Shown: positions 1-8,696, numbered from the stretch's first letter. The stretch: 24,004 bases of DNA from an uncultured Bacteroidales bacterium (GCA_902799875.1 CADCCH010000034.1:1-24004), one strand, 5' to 3'. Numbers and translations: made by a program. Notes: generated by a model not told the origin, from the sequence alone.

Positions 1-6
1 ATTTTG
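1..6 (+). promoter_or_regulatory. 3' half of a probable promoter -7 box cut by the window edge
   Basis: The window opens with ATTTTG followed by CAGC. This matches the right half of the Bacteroidetes -7 element TAnnTTTG and its usual downstream bases, as seen at other promoters in this window. The -33 part lies outside, so the call is tentative. It would start transcription about 50 nt upstream of the flavoprotein ATG at 62. Confidence 0.4.
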
Positions 7-61
7 CAGCAGAATTTGAAAAATAATCGCGCCCTTGTGGCAGAGAAAATTGTGCAAGGCA

Positions 62-676
62 ATGAAAGTACTATTGATTAATGGTTCGCCGCATAAGAGC
101 GGGAATACGTATCTGGCGCTGAAGGAAGCGGCGCAGGAGTTGGAAAGGAATGGTATCGAGACCGAGATTGTGGGTGTCGGAACGAAGCCGGTACGCGGCT
201 GTATTGCGTGCTCGACATGTAAGACGAAGGGAGATGGGCGCTGCGTGTTCGACGACGATATCTGCAACGAGGTAAGTGCCAAGATGGCTGCGAGCGACGG
301 ACTCATTGTGGGTTCGCCGGTGTATTATGGTCAACCGAACGCAACTGTGTTAGCATTGGTACAGCGGATGCTGTATTCGAATGGAGCAGCGTTCAACGGC
401 AAGCCTGCAGCAGGTGTGGCGGTATGTCGTCGTGGCGGAGCTACGGCTGCGCTACAGACGCTGAATATGCCGTTTCAGTTGCTCAATATGCCGATTGTGA
501 CGAGCCAATACTGGAACATCGTTTATGGTCGCCTGGAAGGCGAAGCTGCCTTGGATGCCGAAGGCATGCAGACGATGCGGTCGCTGGCAAAGAACATGGC
601 GTTTATGCTGAAGGCATTAGAAAACAAAGCGAGACCCGATTACGAGCCTCGCCAAGCTATGCATTTTATCCGATAG
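62..676 (+). CDS. Flavodoxin-like NADPH-dependent FMN reductase, iron-sulfur flavoprotein-like
   Basis: Predicted 204-aa cytoplasmic flavoprotein of the NADPH-dependent FMN reductase / iron-sulfur flavoprotein superfamily. The N-terminus MKVLLINGSPHKSGNT is the canonical beta1 strand and FMN-phosphate loop, and GSPVYYGQP is the second flavin-binding loop. A compact cysteine motif, C47-x2-C50-x2-C53-x7-C61, lies after the second strand; this spacing resembles the [4Fe-4S]-binding motif of archaeal/bacterial iron-sulfur flavoproteins (CX2CX2CX4-7C). The ATG at 62 is preferred over an in-frame ATG at 35 because the fold begins exactly at MKVLLING. The gene lies 13 nt upstream of the TonB receptor on the same strand, so co-transcription is likely. 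The electron donor and acceptor cannot be told from sequence. The family call is firm; the Fe-S cluster is inferred. Confidence 0.85.
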   Translation: MKVLLINGSPHKSGNTYLALKEAAQELERNGIETEIVGVGTKPVRGCIACSTCKTKGDGRCVFDDDICNEVSAKMAASDGLIVGSPVYYGQPNATVLALVQRMLYSNGAAFNGKPAAGVAVCRRGGATAALQTLNMPFQLLNMPIVTSQYWNIVYGRLEGEAALDAEGMQTMRSLAKNMAFMLKALENKARPDYEPRQAMHFIR

Positions 677-689
677 AAGCAAATAGAAT

Positions 690-2465
690 ATGGGGTTATT
701 AGCTATCTTATTGGCGGTTTCGCTGCAGTTGAGTGAGGTGACGGTGAGCGGGGAGCAGTTAGCCGTGAGTGGCAACGGATACCGATTGGTTTCGACGCTG
801 ACAGCAGAGGAGGTGCAGTTATTGCCGGTAACGACCGTGGCAGATTTGCTGCAATACATACCGGGTATCGATGTGCGGCAACGAGGGGCGAGTGGGGTAC
901 AGATGGACCCTTCCGTTCGGGGCGGTTCGGCCAAGCAAGTCAAAGTGCTGCTGAACGGTATCGACATGACTGACCCGCAGACAGAGCACTACACGATGGA
1001 CATCCCGATAGACGCGTTGCTGATTGAGCGGATTGAGGTGCTGCAAGGCACAAACTATGCCATAGACGCGTTCTCCGGGGCAATAAATATTGTGACCAAG
1101 CCCAAAGTCGAAACTCCTAACTCCAAAGCCATTACCGCCCAACTGACAGCCGGTGAGTACGGCTTGGTGAATCCGGGTGTGGCGGTGAAACGTAATACAA
1201 ACGACTGGTACGTAAACACTTCGGCGTCCTATAACCGCTCGGACGGGTACGCGACCAACACCGATTATAAAATAGTGAACGCGTACGCGCAGGCAGGTTA
1301 CAAAAGGCTGGACTTCCAACTCGGTGCGCAGTTCAAAGACGCAGGAGCCAATTGTTTTTACACCACCAAATACCCGAATCAGTTCGATGCCACGCGCATG
1401 GCTTTCGGTTCGGTTAGTTACAACCACCATTGGTCGGGAGGTTGGACTATCCACGCAAACGCCTATTATCGTGCTCATTACGATCGGTATGAACTGTTTC
1501 GTGGCACACCGCTTAACCGCCACTGGACGCACACAAGCGGTGCACATTTGGAAGGAAATTGGTCGAACGAATGGGCAAAGACAACAGTCGGAGCGGATCT
1601 TCGCGACGAGTATATCCGGTCATCCAACATGGGTACGCACAACCGTTTGCAAGTGCGGTATTTTGCGGAGCAGCGGTTCTACTGGCGTGGGCTGAGTGCT
1701 GCAGTAGGCGGTGCCGGTATATGGAATTCGCAGTTCGGTCACGATTGGTCGCTTGGAGCCAATATTGGTTACGAACCTATCCAGGGCCTGCATCTGTTTG
1801 CCAACGTGAACCGGGCCATTCGTGTGCCGACCTTCACGGACCTGTATTACCATTCGGCGACCCAGCAAGCCGACCCGCTGACGAGACCCGAGAAAGCCTT
1901 GCAACTGGAACTGTCGGCGCAGTATAGCAAAGGCCATTGGTACGCGTCCGTGGCAGGCTATTACCGCTGGGGAACGGATATTATCGATTGGATCAAATCC
2001 CCCGATCCGAATGTTGTAATTTGGCGTAGTACGAACAACTCGAAAGTGAATGCCGCGGGAGCCGAAGCAACGGTGGGCTTGCAGGGCTACGAGTGGATCA
2101 AACGTATCGAACTGAGTTATGCTTTTTGCGATGTGCATGCCGACGCCGGAGGAATGATGTCGCTCTATGTCCTCGATTACCTCCGCCACAAAGCCACCCT
2201 GCGTATCGAGCATAAGATCTACAAGGGTTTCGGTGCGTCCTGGGCGCTGTCTTTCCGCCAACGCGAAGGTAATTACACGTCCTTGGAAGGCACTATCGAG
2301 CACTACCGGCCGGTCTGGCTCTTGGACGGAAGCGTCTATTGGCGCAACGATTTCTTGAAAATAAGTGTGGACGCCAAGAACATGGCCGACCAACTATACT
2401 ACGACTTCTCCGGTGTCGTCCAGCCGCGTCATTGGGTGAGCGCCTCCGTGCAGTTTACAATGTAA
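690..2465 (+). CDS. TonB-dependent outer-membrane receptor
   Basis: A 591-aa outer-membrane TonB-dependent receptor of the BtuB/CirA type. Residues about 35-150 form the plug domain: TVADLLQYIPGIDVRQRG, SVRGGSAKQVKVLLNGI and ERIEVLQGTNYAIDAFSGAI are hallmark plug sequences. The rest is a beta-barrel rich in aromatic, alternating strands; the last strand ends in VSASVQFTM, with Met where Phe is usual. There is no room for an N-terminal carboxypeptidase-like domain, so this is not a SusC-type transporter. The start at 690 is forced by an in-frame TAG directly upstream. The hydrophobic leader (MGLLAILLAVSLQL) has no basic residue, which is unusual for a signal peptide. It is probably co-transcribed with the upstream flavoprotein. 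The substrate (cobalamin, heme, siderophore or other) cannot be assigned. Confidence 0.9.
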   Translation: MGLLAILLAVSLQLSEVTVSGEQLAVSGNGYRLVSTLTAEEVQLLPVTTVADLLQYIPGIDVRQRGASGVQMDPSVRGGSAKQVKVLLNGIDMTDPQTEHYTMDIPIDALLIERIEVLQGTNYAIDAFSGAINIVTKPKVETPNSKAITAQLTAGEYGLVNPGVAVKRNTNDWYVNTSASYNRSDGYATNTDYKIVNAYAQAGYKRLDFQLGAQFKDAGANCFYTTKYPNQFDATRMAFGSVSYNHHWSGGWTIHANAYYRAHYDRYELFRGTPLNRHWTHTSGAHLEGNWSNEWAKTTVGADLRDEYIRSSNMGTHNRLQVRYFAEQRFYWRGLSAAVGGAGIWNSQFGHDWSLGANIGYEPIQGLHLFANVNRAIRVPTFTDLYYHSATQQADPLTRPEKALQLELSAQYSKGHWYASVAGYYRWGTDIIDWIKSPDPNVVIWRSTNNSKVNAAGAEATVGLQGYEWIKRIELSYAFCDVHADAGGMMSLYVLDYLRHKATLRIEHKIYKGFGASWALSFRQREGNYTSLEGTIEHYRPVWLLDGSVYWRNDFLKISVDAKNMADQLYYDFSGVVQPRHWVSASVQFTM

Positions 2466-2531
2466 AGATGAACCTGATCCTGCTGGCGTACGTAGGATTC
2501 ACTAAAATAATTACAAAAAATGGATAGAATA

Positions 2532-2563
2532 TTTGCGTATGTGCGAAATTTTGTGTACCTTTG
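2532..2563 (+). promoter_or_regulatory. Bacteroidetes-type promoter of rubrerythrin
   Basis: TTTG at 2532-2535 (-33 box) and TACCTTTG at 2556-2563 (-7 box) are separated by 20 bp. This matches the known Bacteroides consensus TTTG / TAnnTTTG. The predicted leader is about 30 nt before the ATG at 2601 and contains ATTAACCC followed by ATTAAACT. Confidence 0.8.
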
Positions 2564-2600
2564 CAGCCGATACGTATTAACCCATTAAACTCACATCATT

Positions 2601-3143
2601 ATGCAAAATTTAAAAGGAACAAAAACCGAGAAGAACCTCATGGAGGCTTTTGCCGGTGAATCGATGGCGCGTAACAAGTACACCTACTTTGCATCGAAGG
2701 CGAAAAAGGATGGTTATGTGCAGATTAGCAAGATTTTTGAGGAGACTGCTGCCAACGAGAAAGAGCATGCAGAACTCTGGTACAAATACCTCAACGGAGG
2801 CAAGATCAGCGACACGGCTGCTAACCTCGCAGACGCTGCTGCAGGTGAGAATGCGGAGTGGACGGATATGTATGCTCGCATGGCGAAAGAGGCTGAGGAA
2901 GAGGGATTTATCGAGATTGCTGCCAAGTTCGCGATGGTAGGCGAAATTGAGAAACACCACGAAGAGCGTTACCGAAAACTCCTCAAGAACATCGAGGACA
3001 AGGTTGTCTTCTCGCGTGAAGGTGATTGCATTTGGCAGTGCTCCAACTGTGGCCATATCGTTGTCGGCAAGGCGGCTCCGGAAGAGTGTCCCGTTTGCCA
3101 CCACGCACAAGCTTATTTCCAACTGTTAGCAGAAAATTATTGA
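2601..3143 (+). CDS. rbr: Rubrerythrin
   Basis: A 180-aa non-heme di-iron peroxidase that reduces H2O2 in the cytoplasm of anaerobes using electrons passed through its rubredoxin centre. The N-terminal ferritin-like four-helix domain (residues about 1-135) carries the expected ligands, including E20, the E53-K-E-H56 motif and E115 with H119. The C-terminal rubredoxin-like domain has two Cys pairs, C147-x2-C150 and C163-x2-C166. Length and domain order match classical rubrerythrin. A clear promoter lies just upstream, and the superoxide dismutase gene starts 1 nt after the stop. The pair therefore probably forms an oxidative-stress operon: the dismutase makes H2O2 and rubrerythrin removes it. 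Confidence 0.96.
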   Translation: MQNLKGTKTEKNLMEAFAGESMARNKYTYFASKAKKDGYVQISKIFEETAANEKEHAELWYKYLNGGKISDTAANLADAAAGENAEWTDMYARMAKEAEEEGFIEIAAKFAMVGEIEKHHEERYRKLLKNIEDKVVFSREGDCIWQCSNCGHIVVGKAAPEECPVCHHAQAYFQLLAENY

Positions 3144-3144
3144 T

Positions 3145-3741
3145 ATGATGGCACTTCTATTTTCGCTCATTACATTGCCCTACGCACCGAATGCGTTAGA
3201 GCCTGTAATCAGCCAGGAAACGATTGAATATCACCATGGTAAGCATTTGCAGACCTACGTCGATAACCTCAACAAACTCATTGCCGGTACGGAATTTGAG
3301 TCCATGCCGCTGGAGGAGATTGTTGCGAAGTCGCAAGGTGGCATCTTCAACAATGCCGGACAGATCTTAAACCACAATCTGTACTTCCTCCAATTCTCTC
3401 CGGTCGCAGCCGACAACCACACGCCGAAAGGTGCTATACTCGAGGCTATCAACCGCGATTTCGGTTCGTTCGATGCCTTCAAAGCAGAGTTTGAACAGAA
3501 AGGTACCACGCTCTTTGGTTCAGGATGGGTTTGGCTCGCTGCAGACAAGGACGGCAAACTCGTCATTACCCAGGAACCCAATGCCGGAAATCCCGTTACC
3601 AAAGGCCTGAAACCGCTGCTGACGATGGATGTCTGGGAGCATGCTTATTACATCGACTATCGCAATCGTCGTGCAGCCCACCTCCAGTCTCTCTGGCAGA
3701 TCATCAATTGGGACGAGATCAACCGTCGTTATACTGAATAA
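3145..3741 (+). CDS. sodB: Superoxide dismutase, Fe/Mn family
   Basis: A 198-aa cytoplasmic superoxide dismutase. The metal ligands are visible as H30 (EYHHGKH), H77 (ILNHNLY), D162 and H166 (DVWEHAYY). A Gln at position 73, four residues before the second ligand, is the arrangement of Fe-type enzymes; Bacteroides enzymes can be cambialistic, so metal use is not certain. The N-terminus [15 protein letters not shown] is more hydrophobic than usual, but [10 protein letters not shown] aligns with the normal start of the fold and there is no signal-cleavage site, so I expect a cytosolic protein. Two adjacent ATGs (3145 and 3148) are possible starts. It lies 1 nt after rubrerythrin. Confidence 0.95.
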   Translation: MMALLFSLITLPYAPNALEPVISQETIEYHHGKHLQTYVDNLNKLIAGTEFESMPLEEIVAKSQGGIFNNAGQILNHNLYFLQFSPVAADNHTPKGAILEAINRDFGSFDAFKAEFEQKGTTLFGSGWVWLAADKDGKLVITQEPNAGNPVTKGLKPLLTMDVWEHAYYIDYRNRRAAHLQSLWQIINWDEINRRYTE

Positions 3742-3770
3742 TCTCGATTCTTCGTTATATATACGCGCGT

Positions 3771-5351
3771 ATGTTAACCAAGATCTATAGTGCTGCTCCT
3801 GTCGGCATCGAAGCCGTGAAAGTGACGATTGAAGTGCACTCCAAACCCGGCTTTGAGTTTATCATGGTAGGACTGCCGGATGTGTCTGTTAAAGAGTCGC
3901 ATGAACGAATCATGGCTGCGCTAACTGTCAATGGTTTAGAAGCACTCCATCGTTCGTACACCATCAACATGGCTCCTGCGGATATCAAGAAAGAAGGTTC
4001 GCTCTATGACCTACCTTTGGCGATAGGCATGCTGGCCGGAGGAGAGAAACTGAAATCCAAGGAGTTGGCGAACTATATGATGGTGGGCGAATTGTCACTG
4101 GACGGTTCATTGCAGCCTATTCGTGGAGCGCTGCCGATTGCATTATGCGCACGTAAGGCAGGTTTCAAAGGACTTATTTTGCCGGAAGTGAATGCCGAAG
4201 AAGCTGCTGTGGTGGATGGTTTGGAAGTGTATGGACTGAAGAACTTGCAAGAGGTGATCCGTTTCCTGAATGGCGAACCGAAAGATGAGTTGAAACCGGA
4301 CGAGCCATGGGTTCCGACGAAGGTAGATACACAGAAACTGTTTGACGAGTTGGCGTTCCCCTCAGACGTGGATTTCTCGGATGTGCGCGGACAATTCAAG
4401 GTGCGTCGTGCTGTAGAGATTGCCGCTGCAGGTGGCCATAACATGATCATGATTGGCCCTCCGGGAGCCGGTAAATCGATGATTGCCAAGCGCATTCCGA
4501 CTATTCTTCCTCCACTGACACTCGAAGAGGCGTTGGAGACAACCAAGATCCATTCGATTGTGGGTCTGACGAACAAAAAGAAGGGAGCAAGCAGTTCGCT
4601 AATCGTACAGCGTCCGTTCCGTTCGCCTCACCACACAATAACCGACACAGCGCTCGTGGGTGGCGGCCAGAACCCGCATCCCGGAGAGATCTCACTTGCC
4701 CATAACGGTGTGCTCTTTCTCGACGAACTACCTGAATATAAGCGTTCTGCGTTGGAAGTGATGCGTCAGCCCTTGGAGGATCGGCATATCACCGTGGCAC
4801 GTACCAAAGAGACAGTGGATTATCCGGCTTCGTTCATGCTCGTGGCTGCGATGAACCCTTGTCCGTGTGGCCATTACGGAGAGAACAATCCCGCGCATCC
4901 GTGTACCTGCACTCCGGCTCAAGTACATCGGTATATGAGCAAGATCAGTGGACCGCTACTCGATCGAATCGATATCCAATGCGAGATAGAAGCGGTGCCG
5001 TATGACCAGTTACGCGATGACCAACCGGGTGAGACATCAGCTGCTATCCGTGAACGGGTGCTCCGGGCGAGAGCTATTCAGACAGAACGCTTCAAGCATA
5101 GCAAACTCGTGCATTGCAACGCCATGATGAACAATAAGATGGTTCGTCAGTACTGCGCCTTAGATGCCGAGTCAGACAAACTGCTGGAGTTCACGATGAC
5201 CAAGTTAGGCTTCTCGGCTCGTGCCTATGATCGAATCCTTAAGGTTGCACGCACAATCGCTGATTTGGAAGGCTCCGAGAACATTCAAAAGAAGCACATG
5301 CTCGAAGCTATCTCGTACCGTTCTTTGGATAGGAGCAACTACGCAGGATAA
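3771..5351 (+). CDS. YifB/ComM family Mg-chelatase-like AAA+ ATPase
   Basis: A 526-aa protein of the YifB/ComM family, which in Vibrio and Haemophilus (ComM) is a hexameric helicase promoting branch migration during natural transformation. The N-terminal ChlI-like domain covers residues about 1-180 ([15 protein letters not shown]). The AAA+ core has a Walker A motif GPPGAGKS at 229-236, Walker B VLFLDE at 314-319 and the family sequence [10 protein letters not shown] with further cysteines. A C-terminal Mg-chelatase-type domain ends the protein. It starts 29 nt after the dismutase stop, perhaps as the last gene of the rbr-sod transcript. Its stop is only 1 nt from the stop of the convergent bcp gene, leaving no room for a separate terminator. 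A role in recombination in this organism is inferred. Confidence 0.92.
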   Translation: MLTKIYSAAPVGIEAVKVTIEVHSKPGFEFIMVGLPDVSVKESHERIMAALTVNGLEALHRSYTINMAPADIKKEGSLYDLPLAIGMLAGGEKLKSKELANYMMVGELSLDGSLQPIRGALPIALCARKAGFKGLILPEVNAEEAAVVDGLEVYGLKNLQEVIRFLNGEPKDELKPDEPWVPTKVDTQKLFDELAFPSDVDFSDVRGQFKVRRAVEIAAAGGHNMIMIGPPGAGKSMIAKRIPTILPPLTLEEALETTKIHSIVGLTNKKKGASSSLIVQRPFRSPHHTITDTALVGGGQNPHPGEISLAHNGVLFLDELPEYKRSALEVMRQPLEDRHITVARTKETVDYPASFMLVAAMNPCPCGHYGENNPAHPCTCTPAQVHRYMSKISGPLLDRIDIQCEIEAVPYDQLRDDQPGETSAAIRERVLRARAIQTERFKHSKLVHCNAMMNNKMVRQYCALDAESDKLLEFTMTKLGFSARAYDRILKVARTIADLEGSENIQKKHMLEAISYRSLDRSNYAG

Positions 5352-5352
5352 A

Positions 5353-5796
5353 TTATAGAATCTGCGCGGTGTGATTTTTCGTATCGACTTTCTCGATGAT
5401 ACGTTCAAGAAGACCTTCGGAATTGAAAACGAAGGTCTTTCTTAATGTACCCATCGTCACTTTGCCGTAGTTTTTCTTCTCGCCCCATGCACCGAAGGCT
5501 TGCAGCATCTCGGTGGTTGGGTCGCTCAAGAGAGGGAAGGGTAAGTCGTATTTCTCCTTGAACTTGATATGCGAAGCCTGGCTGTCCTTGCTCACACCAA
5601 ACACCTGATAGCCCTGCGCCAAGAAAGTATGGTAGTTATCGCGAATGTTACATGCCTCTGCCGTACACCCCGGAGTTGAGTCTTTCGGGTAGAAGTAAAT
5701 GACTGTTTTTTTGCCGATCAGGTCGTTGTTTGTAACCATTTTGCCGGTTTCGTCGGCTGCCGCAAAGTTCGGCATCTTGTCTCCAATTTGTAACAT
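5353..5796 (-). CDS. bcp: Thioredoxin-dependent thiol peroxidase (Bcp/PrxQ)
   Basis: A 147-aa peroxiredoxin of the Bcp/PrxQ class that reduces H2O2 and organic hydroperoxides with thioredoxin. The peroxidatic Cys is C44 in YPKDSTPGCTAEAC; C49, five residues later, is the usual resolving Cys of this subclass. FGVSKDSQASHIKFKEKY and LPFPLLSD are typical Bcp segments, and the length is normal. The gene starts 18 nt after the helicase stop on the minus strand, with no promoter seen between, so it is probably read from the helicase transcript. It ends tail-to-tail with the YifB gene. Confidence 0.94.
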   Translation of the reverse strand: MLQIGDKMPNFAAADETGKMVTNNDLIGKKTVIYFYPKDSTPGCTAEACNIRDNYHTFLAQGYQVFGVSKDSQASHIKFKEKYDLPFPLLSDPTTEMLQAFGAWGEKKNYGKVTMGTLRKTFVFNSEGLLERIIEKVDTKNHTAQIL

Positions 5797-5814
5797 AAGT
5801 ATTTGATTTTAAGA

Positions 5815-8079
5815 TTATTCAATTAATCCAAATTTCTTCAGTCTTGCACGAATCGCACCTTGTGTGCGGTTGAATTCTTTTGCCAGTTGGGCGATGGTTG
5901 TGCCTTCGAGGAAGAGTTCACGCAGACGCAAATCGTCCTCTACCATCCATCGTTCACCGAACCGTTGTTGCGGTGCAGGAGCGGAATTGCGGCGTTGTTT
6001 CACCATCTTAATGAAGTCCAGAAGGAATGGTGAAGGCTTACCTTCCGCCAGCATGTCGTGAATCATTGCCTCCACAGCCATATCGTCCAACGCGCTGCCT
6101 TTGTATTCATTCTTAGCCGCAAGGGCACGATTAACTTCGTTGTTCTTAGCCGGACCTTTGACGGGTTTTGGTGCTTTTGGTTTCGGCTCTTTCTTAGGTG
6201 CTTTGGTCTTCTTTTGCGGCTTCTCAATAAGTGGCTGCAAATCAGCCATGGGAGCCACGAAATTATTCCGTGCTTGGAGTAAAGATTCGGAAGAAGGTTC
6301 ATCCGTTTTGAGGATTGACTGCATCAAGTGCATCTTCTCATGCAGCACGAGGAACAAGTCACTCAGCAGCGGTTCGAAGTCCGACACATCGCCTTTGTTC
6401 TTACTGCGACACGGATGGTTCGCCACTTGTTGCGCAATCGGTTCCATGAGCGGCAAGAAATACTGACAAGCCGCTTGCAAACGTCCACGCAACACTGCCT
6501 TATCACCATGTAACAGCAGTTTGGTCAGTTGTGGCCTGAACTTTTCGGCAATCGATTGCCACTCGGAGAAGATCGGTTGTAGACTCTCCAACCACGGCAA
6601 CGTCTCCTCATTGAACGACACTGCTTTCGCAGCCACTTTTCGCATCTGATCCACTAACGAGAGCGTCCGATGGAAATCAAAAAGCGCACTGAACAGTTGC
6701 ATCTCGTATTCCTTGCGCGCCTTCGGAAGTGCCTGATTAACAGTCTCTACAGAAGGCTGACTATCGGTATATCGCAATACAGACGGATCGTTATCAAGTT
6801 CCACATAATCCAGTGGCGTGGACAGCACGATGCCTTCGAGTGTGCGACAACGGGACAGCGCCACATAGACCTGTCCGGCAGCAAAAGCACGTGCCGCGTC
6901 GATGATCACTTTGTCGAACGTCAGACCCTGACTCTTGTGAATCGTCACGGCCCAAGCGAGTCGCAACGGATACTGTGTGAACGTACCTAAAATCTCCTCG
7001 TCGATCTTCCCCGTTTTCTCGTCCTCGCGATAGCGGATATTCTCCCACACCATGCGGTTTACTTCGATGTCGCCATCCTCGCATCGCACTACAATCTTCT
7101 CGCTGTCAATCTCCGTAATCACGCCGATCTTGCCGTTGTAGAACCGCCGCGGTTTCTGGTCGTCATTGCGCACAAACATCACCCGTGCCCCGATTTTGAG
7201 CGTCAAAATCTCCTCTGTCGGATAGATATTAGCCGGAAAATCTTTCTTGATGTCCGCTTCGAATACATGCGGCTCGTCCGGCAACCGATTCAACTCCTGT
7301 TCGTTCAGTTCGTCAGCCGAACGGTTATGGGGCGTGAGCGTAATATGAAAATCCTCATCCGTATTCTTAAACCGCGGATTATAGCGACTATTCAGCAACG
7401 CACGACCTTGCGCAGTTAACTGATTCTCACGCACTTCGTTCAACAAGTTAACGAACGTCTGGTCCTGTTGCCGGAACACGTGATCCAACTCGACATAGAT
7501 CGGTTGCAGTTCCTGCATCACCTTTGCTTGGAAGAAATACGGCCCTTCGTAGTACTTGTTCATCGCCTCTTCATCCTCGCCGCGCGTCACTACCGGAGAC
7601 AACTGAAACAGGTCCCCGATCATCACCAGTTGCACGCCGCCGAAAGGCTGATCCTTGCGGTATTTATAGCGCCGCAACACTTGATCTATCGCGTCCAGCA
7701 CATCCGCTCGAACCATACTGATCTCGTCAATCACCAGCATCTCGAGGTGATAGAGCATGTTGCGTTTGCGCTGTGTAAGTCGCTGTTCTGCGAACAGTTG
7801 TCTATACGATTGGGGTGTCGGAATAAGCGTCCGAACCGGCAACTGAAACAGCGAATGGATCGTCATTCCTCCCGCATTGATGGCAGCCACACCGGTTGGT
7901 GCCACCACAGCCATGTTCTTCGGCGACTGTTCCCGCAACTTCCGCAAAAAAGTCGTCTTTCCCGTTCCGGCCTTACCGGTGATGAATATCGGCCGGTTCG
8001 TGTGCATCGCAAACTGCTCTGCCAGATAATACGGCAGAGATTGCTTTCGCGCATCAATATATTGCTGGGTCACATCCAT
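5815..8079 (-). CDS. PIF1-like SF1 DNA helicase with C-terminal helix-turn-helix domain
   Basis: A 754-aa superfamily 1 helicase related to PIF1/RecD. Walker A is GKAGTGKT at 35-42, followed by VVAPTGVAAINAGGMTIHS (motif Ia region). Walker B is VIDEIS around 116-121. Downstream motifs include AVTIHKSQGLTFDKVIID and VYVALSRCRT. After the motor comes a helical region, then a Lys/Pro-rich linker at about 620-650, then a final 45-residue domain (EGTTIAQLAKEFNRTQGAIR) that looks like a helix-turn-helix. This architecture is common among Bacteroidales. Its role is probably genome maintenance, such as unwinding G-quadruplexes or stalled forks, but that is inferred from the family. The promoter -7 box ends only 8 nt before the ATG, so the mRNA may be almost leaderless. 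Confidence 0.9.
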   Translation of the reverse strand: MDVTQQYIDARKQSLPYYLAEQFAMHTNRPIFITGKAGTGKTTFLRKLREQSPKNMAVVAPTGVAAINAGGMTIHSLFQLPVRTLIPTPQSYRQLFAEQRLTQRKRNMLYHLEMLVIDEISMVRADVLDAIDQVLRRYKYRKDQPFGGVQLVMIGDLFQLSPVVTRGEDEEAMNKYYEGPYFFQAKVMQELQPIYVELDHVFRQQDQTFVNLLNEVRENQLTAQGRALLNSRYNPRFKNTDEDFHITLTPHNRSADELNEQELNRLPDEPHVFEADIKKDFPANIYPTEEILTLKIGARVMFVRNDDQKPRRFYNGKIGVITEIDSEKIVVRCEDGDIEVNRMVWENIRYREDEKTGKIDEEILGTFTQYPLRLAWAVTIHKSQGLTFDKVIIDAARAFAAGQVYVALSRCRTLEGIVLSTPLDYVELDNDPSVLRYTDSQPSVETVNQALPKARKEYEMQLFSALFDFHRTLSLVDQMRKVAAKAVSFNEETLPWLESLQPIFSEWQSIAEKFRPQLTKLLLHGDKAVLRGRLQAACQYFLPLMEPIAQQVANHPCRSKNKGDVSDFEPLLSDLFLVLHEKMHLMQSILKTDEPSSESLLQARNNFVAPMADLQPLIEKPQKKTKAPKKEPKPKAPKPVKGPAKNNEVNRALAAKNEYKGSALDDMAVEAMIHDMLAEGKPSPFLLDFIKMVKQRRNSAPAPQQRFGERWMVEDDLRLRELFLEGTTIAQLAKEFNRTQGAIRARLKKFGLIE

Positions 8080-8087
8080 TCCGACTG

Positions 8088-8119
8088 CAAAGGTACAAAA
8101 AATATCTCATATACGCAAG
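8088..8119 (-). promoter_or_regulatory. Promoter of the helicase-bcp operon
   Basis: On the minus strand, CTTG at 8119-8116 (-33) is followed after 20 bp by TACCTTTG at 8095-8088 (-7). Only 8 nt separate the -7 box from the helicase ATG. The expected start site lies a few nt past the box, so the 5' leader would be about 0-5 nt. Confidence 0.75.
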
Positions 8120-8142
8120 AAAAGATACTTAAAAAGTGTATT

Positions 8143-8493
8143 TTATGCTCCATAGGGATGCGATTGGCGGTATTCGAACTGGAGTGAGTTGAATTTCCAT
8201 GACCAAGGGGTGGTGTAGGTTTTGCCGTTGGAGCCAATATGGTGAGCGGCTTCGTACTCGGCTTTTAGTTGGAGTTTGCCTTCGGGAGTTCCGTAGTGTT
8301 GCGCCATGTACGCATTGGCATAGGCAAAGACTTCAGAGTTGTATTTCTGCTTCGGGGACTGATTTTGTTGGTAAGTTTCCTCACGATCACGGTAGAACTG
8401 CTTGCCGTTGCGAATGTAAAAATAGCCTTTGTCGGCTTTCTTGAACTTGCCACGAACGATGTCGATAGCTGATGTGGTTTCTATTTCTGCCAT
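8143..8493 (-). CDS. Small orphan protein of unknown function
   Basis: A 116-aa protein with no signal peptide or membrane segment, rich in Lys, Tyr and Gln. The N-terminal half contains VRGKFKKADKGYFYIRNGKQ, which reminds me of small Bacteroidales hypothetical proteins of the pattern 'RGK...YFR.RNGK'; I do not know a function. The C-terminal half is aromatic (WSWKFNSLQFEYRQSHPY). It has its own promoter at 8650-8681 and a leader of about 150 nt holding 11-bp tandem repeats and an AT-rich palindrome. The gene lies between the helicase promoter and the divergent acetyltransferase remnant. That it is real rests on the promoter, the codon-like composition and the family resemblance. Confidence 0.7.
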   Translation of the reverse strand: MAEIETTSAIDIVRGKFKKADKGYFYIRNGKQFYRDREETYQQNQSPKQKYNSEVFAYANAYMAQHYGTPEGKLQLKAEYEAAHHIGSNGKTYTTPWSWKFNSLQFEYRQSHPYGA

Positions 8494-8512
8494 AAAAAAA
8501 GGTTTTAAATGT

Positions 8513-8536
8513 ATATTATATATAAATATATAATAT
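8513..8536. repeat. AT-rich 11-bp inverted repeat in the leader of the orphan gene
   Basis: ATATTATATAT at 8513-8523 and its exact complement ATATATAATAT at 8526-8536 flank a 2-nt centre. It contains only A and T and lies 20-43 nt upstream of the orphan gene ATG at 8493. It could shape translation of that gene or be simple low-complexity leader DNA. Confidence 0.6.
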
Positions 8537-8595
8537 AGTATATGTTGTTCAAAAATTGGTCTTTCCTTGGCTTGTTCTTCCTTTCATCCTAGCCT

Positions 8596-8628
8596 TGACT
8601 GTCGGTTGACTGTCGGCTCACCGTCGGA
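8596..8628. repeat. Three tandem 11-bp repeats
   Basis: Three head-to-tail 11-mers: TGACTGTCGGT (8596-8606), TGACTGTCGGC (8607-8617) and TCACCGTCGGA (8618-8628). The first two differ at one base; the third is diverged. They lie in the predicted transcribed leader of the minus-strand orphan gene, about 15-50 nt after its start site. Repeats of one DNA-helix turn suggest a possible protein-binding array, but no factor is known. Confidence 0.7.
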
Positions 8629-8649
8629 TCGCTAAGCTAAATGACAGTG

Positions 8650-8681
8650 CAAAGGTAGTGCTTTTTTCTGAGATATGCAAA
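8650..8681 (-). promoter_or_regulatory. Promoter of the orphan gene (minus strand)
   Basis: On the minus strand, TTTG at 8681-8678 (-33), a 20-bp spacer beginning CATATCT, and TACCTTTG at 8657-8650 (-7). The predicted leader to the ATG at 8493 is about 150 nt, long compared with other genes here. Confidence 0.75.
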
Positions 8682-8696
8682 TAAACTGCGCAAAAA

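Noticed and set aside
819..1547. Minus-strand open frame opposite the TonB receptor (242 codons)
   Set aside because: Antisense to a certain gene with no recognisable protein motif.
2466..2531. Terminator after the TonB receptor
   Set aside because: Only a 5-bp ATCCT/AGGAT pair with a 12-nt loop and no T-run; not convincing.
3761..3772. Palindrome ATACGCGCGTAT overlapping the YifB start codon
   Set aside because: Perfect but only 12 bp with no loop; too little to claim an operator without other copies.
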